Origin: an uncultured Alphaproteobacteria bacterium
GTDB lineage: Bacteria; Pseudomonadota; Alphaproteobacteria; CASFRQ01; SAAU01
Assembly (NCBI GenBank): GCA_949296785.1
Contig: CASFRQ010000028.1
Span: 1-7,051 of the forward strand
Direction: 5' to 3'
DNA length: 7,051 nucleotides
The notes under the pieces are model-generated. The model had not been told where the DNA came from. It saw nothing but the letters and a program-made list of their open reading frames with translations, and made no database searches. This document shows positions 5,432 to 7,051 of this stretch, piece by piece. The position numbers and the translations under genes were made by a program. The stretch's first letter is position 1, and the number at the start of each line of letters is the position of its first letter.

Positions 5432-6754
5432 ATGATAAATAATAAGGAATTGACAAAAGACGGGTATATCCCCGTGGAACGTTCAAAGGAAGAACAGGAA
5501 AAGATCAGCCAAAGAGTATCTCGGCGCCGTTTTATAGAGGATCAGGTAAAACATAAAACTTACCCGAATTTCTTAATGCCGGTTTATCCGGACGATGACG
5601 ATTATATGGTTAATTTTAAAAATACGGAAAATGAGAAACTGATTCGGAAGACTCTTTTGGAAGGAAAAAATATCAATAATCTTCAAACTTTTCCTTTTAA
5701 AATGAGTTATCTGGATAAACCGGGTGAATTATTTCAAACTGATGAAAATATTGTAGATCAAGGAATAAAGATGCTTGAAAAAATACCAAATTTTATGGAA
5801 CAGCAAAGAGTACTGAGAGAAAAAGAAAGAGATATGGCTCTTCCCGAAAATTTACGCCCTCAAATGTCCTATATACCGCATCCGGATGCGGAGAGGTTTA
5901 ATTTATATGATAAAACAAATAGATTGGTACAAGATCATTTGAATTTTAAAAATATGGAAAAAGACGAAAGAATAAAAAAGGTTAATAAAGTTCATTTAGA
6001 TTATGTGAAATACCTGGAAGGAATAGAAAAAATAAAAGATGATTTAATAGATGAATTTATTCTGGATCTTAAAAAACATGAAGGGGATGTCCCGATGATA
6101 TATCTGGATAGTAAGTGTTTAGAGACAGCAGGTCCAGGTTTTCGTGTTTTTACTAAAGATGATTTCCATAAATATCCTATTTATAAAAAAGATGAAAACT
6201 TTAATTTGACAAACGAATTGGCATCTACTGAAGAAAAAGATGCAATATGGGATTTCTTACAAACAGAAGATAAAGCTGCTTGTTTAAAAATTTTAGAAGA
6301 GAACAGGCAAAAATTAGAGAAAGATAAAAACAGTAAAATAAAAAGTGTTGCATCTCACAAAAATCAAAAAACATATCAGAAATATATAAAAGGTTATGGA
6401 ATTGATCAATCTTATACAGATGATTTATTGAGAAAAAAATTAGAAAAAATGTTAATAGATGTGGCACTTGATTACCGCGATCATGGCATTAATTTTTTAA
6501 ATTTGGAAAGGCCTTTACAAAAAGAGGCTCTTGATTGGAAATATAATACGGGACAGTCGCTTAAAAAATGGCCTAAAAAAACAGAAGCTACTTATTATAA
6601 TAATAGTGATAAACTTCTTAAAGAGTCTCATAGACAAGATATTCCGGAAAAACGACAAAAATGGATTGGAAAACAAATTGACGATGGAGCTCAACAACAA
6701 ATAAATGAAAAAAGAGCCTTTTGCGCTCCAGGATACTATAATAAAAAATGGTAG
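5432..6754 (+). CDS. Unrecognised 440-residue Lys/Glu-rich protein
   Basis: I do not recognise a family. The start is secure: AAAGGAG (5417-5423) lies 8 bases before the ATG and a strong promoter lies upstream. The protein is hydrophilic, with no signal peptide or membrane segment, so a soluble product is expected. Visible parts are a basic N-terminus (SRRRF, 30-34), an acidic PDDDD patch (53-57) and probable charged helices at about 105-135, 165-215, 265-305 and 325-350. The tail (360-440) is rich in Lys, Gln and aromatics and ends in Trp. A motif MSY(L/I)xxP..E.F occurs twice (91-101 and 145-156), and NFKNxE occurs at 61-66 and 171-176. Codon use is AT-biased, with frequent ATA and AGA. By hand count GC drops from 47% (5461-5520) to 22% (6361-6420), unlike the housekeeping neighbours. 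This suggests a lineage-specific or acquired accessory gene. A secreted effector is possible but there is no direct evidence. Confidence 0.85.
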   Translation: MINNKELTKDGYIPVERSKEEQEKISQRVSRRRFIEDQVKHKTYPNFLMPVYPDDDDYMVNFKNTENEKLIRKTLLEGKNINNLQTFPFKMSYLDKPGELFQTDENIVDQGIKMLEKIPNFMEQQRVLREKERDMALPENLRPQMSYIPHPDAERFNLYDKTNRLVQDHLNFKNMEKDERIKKVNKVHLDYVKYLEGIEKIKDDLIDEFILDLKKHEGDVPMIYLDSKCLETAGPGFRVFTKDDFHKYPIYKKDENFNLTNELASTEEKDAIWDFLQTEDKAACLKILEENRQKLEKDKNSKIKSVASHKNQKTYQKYIKGYGIDQSYTDDLLRKKLEKMLIDVALDYRDHGINFLNLERPLQKEALDWKYNTGQSLKKWPKKTEATYYNNSDKLLKESHRQDIPEKRQKWIGKQIDDGAQQQINEKRAFCAPGYYNKKW

Positions 6755-6756
6755 AT

Positions 6757-6786
6757 AAAAAAGGATCGCTTGAAAAAGCGATCCTT
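6757..6786 (-). terminator. Intrinsic terminator between convergent genes, minus polarity
   Basis: AAGGATCGCTT (6761-6771) and AAGCGATCCTT (6776-6786) form a perfect 11-bp stem with a 4-base loop. On the minus strand the stem runs into a U-tract (A-run 6757-6762 on plus), 13 bases past the stop of the gene at 6800, so it terminates that gene. In the plus direction the hairpin follows the 440-residue gene by 6 bases but no U-tract follows, so its effect there would be weaker. Confidence 0.85.
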
Positions 6787-6799
6787 ACACCCATAAAAA

Positions 6800-7051
6800 T
6801 TATCTATTGTATGGTTTGGATGGTTCATCCCATTTAACCGCATAGGGGCAGTTTTCCTCTAAGGAGGGAGCCCAAAAGGATTCTTGCCCATACGTTTCTC
6901 CTTGAACCAATAAATTGGCGAAACTACTTATATTTCTTCCTATAATTAAACATGAATTTTTATAGGAAGAATAAGGTTCAATTGTTAACAAGATAATCTC
7001 ATTGTCACAAGCAAGGATAACATAAGTAAAGTCATCTTTCATTAAGCGACA
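6800..7051 (-). CDS. Unrecognised protein, C-terminal part (runs off right edge)
   Basis: The frame is open from the right edge to the stop at 6800-6802, giving 83 visible codons before the stop. An ATG at 7042 would give an 80-residue protein, but the frame continues open to 7051 and only nine upstream bases are visible, with no ribosome binding site in them, so the true start probably lies outside. The first half alternates hydrophobic and polar residues (YVILACD, EIILLTIEPYS, SCLIIGR), suggesting beta strands. The C-terminal part is rich in aromatic and acidic residues (QESFWAP, AVKWDEP) and looks polar and exposed. There are three cysteines (four if the residue just inside the edge is counted) and no signal or membrane segment. 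I recognise no family. It is convergent with the 440-residue gene, shares its AT-rich composition and has a dedicated terminator, which supports it being a real gene. Confidence 0.6.
   Translation of the reverse strand, partial: CRLMKDDFTYVILACDNEIILLTIEPYSSYKNSCLIIGRNISSFANLLVQGETYGQESFWAPSLEENCPYAVKWDEPSKPYNR

Overview
This window looks like the chromosome of a low-to-mid-GC alphaproteobacterium. The main clue is the minus-strand cluster rplY (long CTC-type L25 with an Ala/Glu tail), then pth, then ychF, a gene order typical of Alphaproteobacteria. A zinc-finger-less J-domain protein of the kind common in that class supports this. The mid-to-low GC and the AT-rich accessory genes would suit a host-associated or gut lineage, but that is inference and no genus can be named from this sequence.

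Layout, left to right. (1) The left edge holds the N-terminal 64 codons of a bacteriohemerythrin-like O2/iron-binding protein on the minus strand, with its own promoter. A 276-base gene-free stretch then contains a plus-oriented terminator-like hairpin. (2) The housekeeping block reads leftward: rplY (50S L25), pth (peptidyl-tRNA hydrolase, starting 6 bases after rplY) and ychF (Obg-family ATPase). A strong promoter candidate lies about 90 bases upstream of rplY. All three products act on or around the ribosome. (3) A FieF/YiiP-like cation diffusion facilitator, also on the minus strand, lies upstream of rplY. Its consensus-like promoter lies in a 153-base AT-rich divergent region shared with the next gene. 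(4) A DnaJ/CbpA-like co-chaperone reads rightward and is followed by two tandem intrinsic terminators. (5) The right 1.7 kb is accessory in character. It holds an unrecognised 440-residue, Lys/Glu-rich, AT-rich gene with a near-perfect sigma70 promoter and a strong Shine-Dalgarno, then a convergent partial gene of unknown function. A perfect 11-bp hairpin between them has its U-tract on the minus strand.

The housekeeping part is ordinary. The candidate for something undescribed is the gene at 5432-6754 with its insulated promoter region. It matches no family I recognise, its GC falls along its length, and it has a possible internal motif duplication. No tRNA, rRNA, CRISPR array, insertion sequence or attachment site was recognised.
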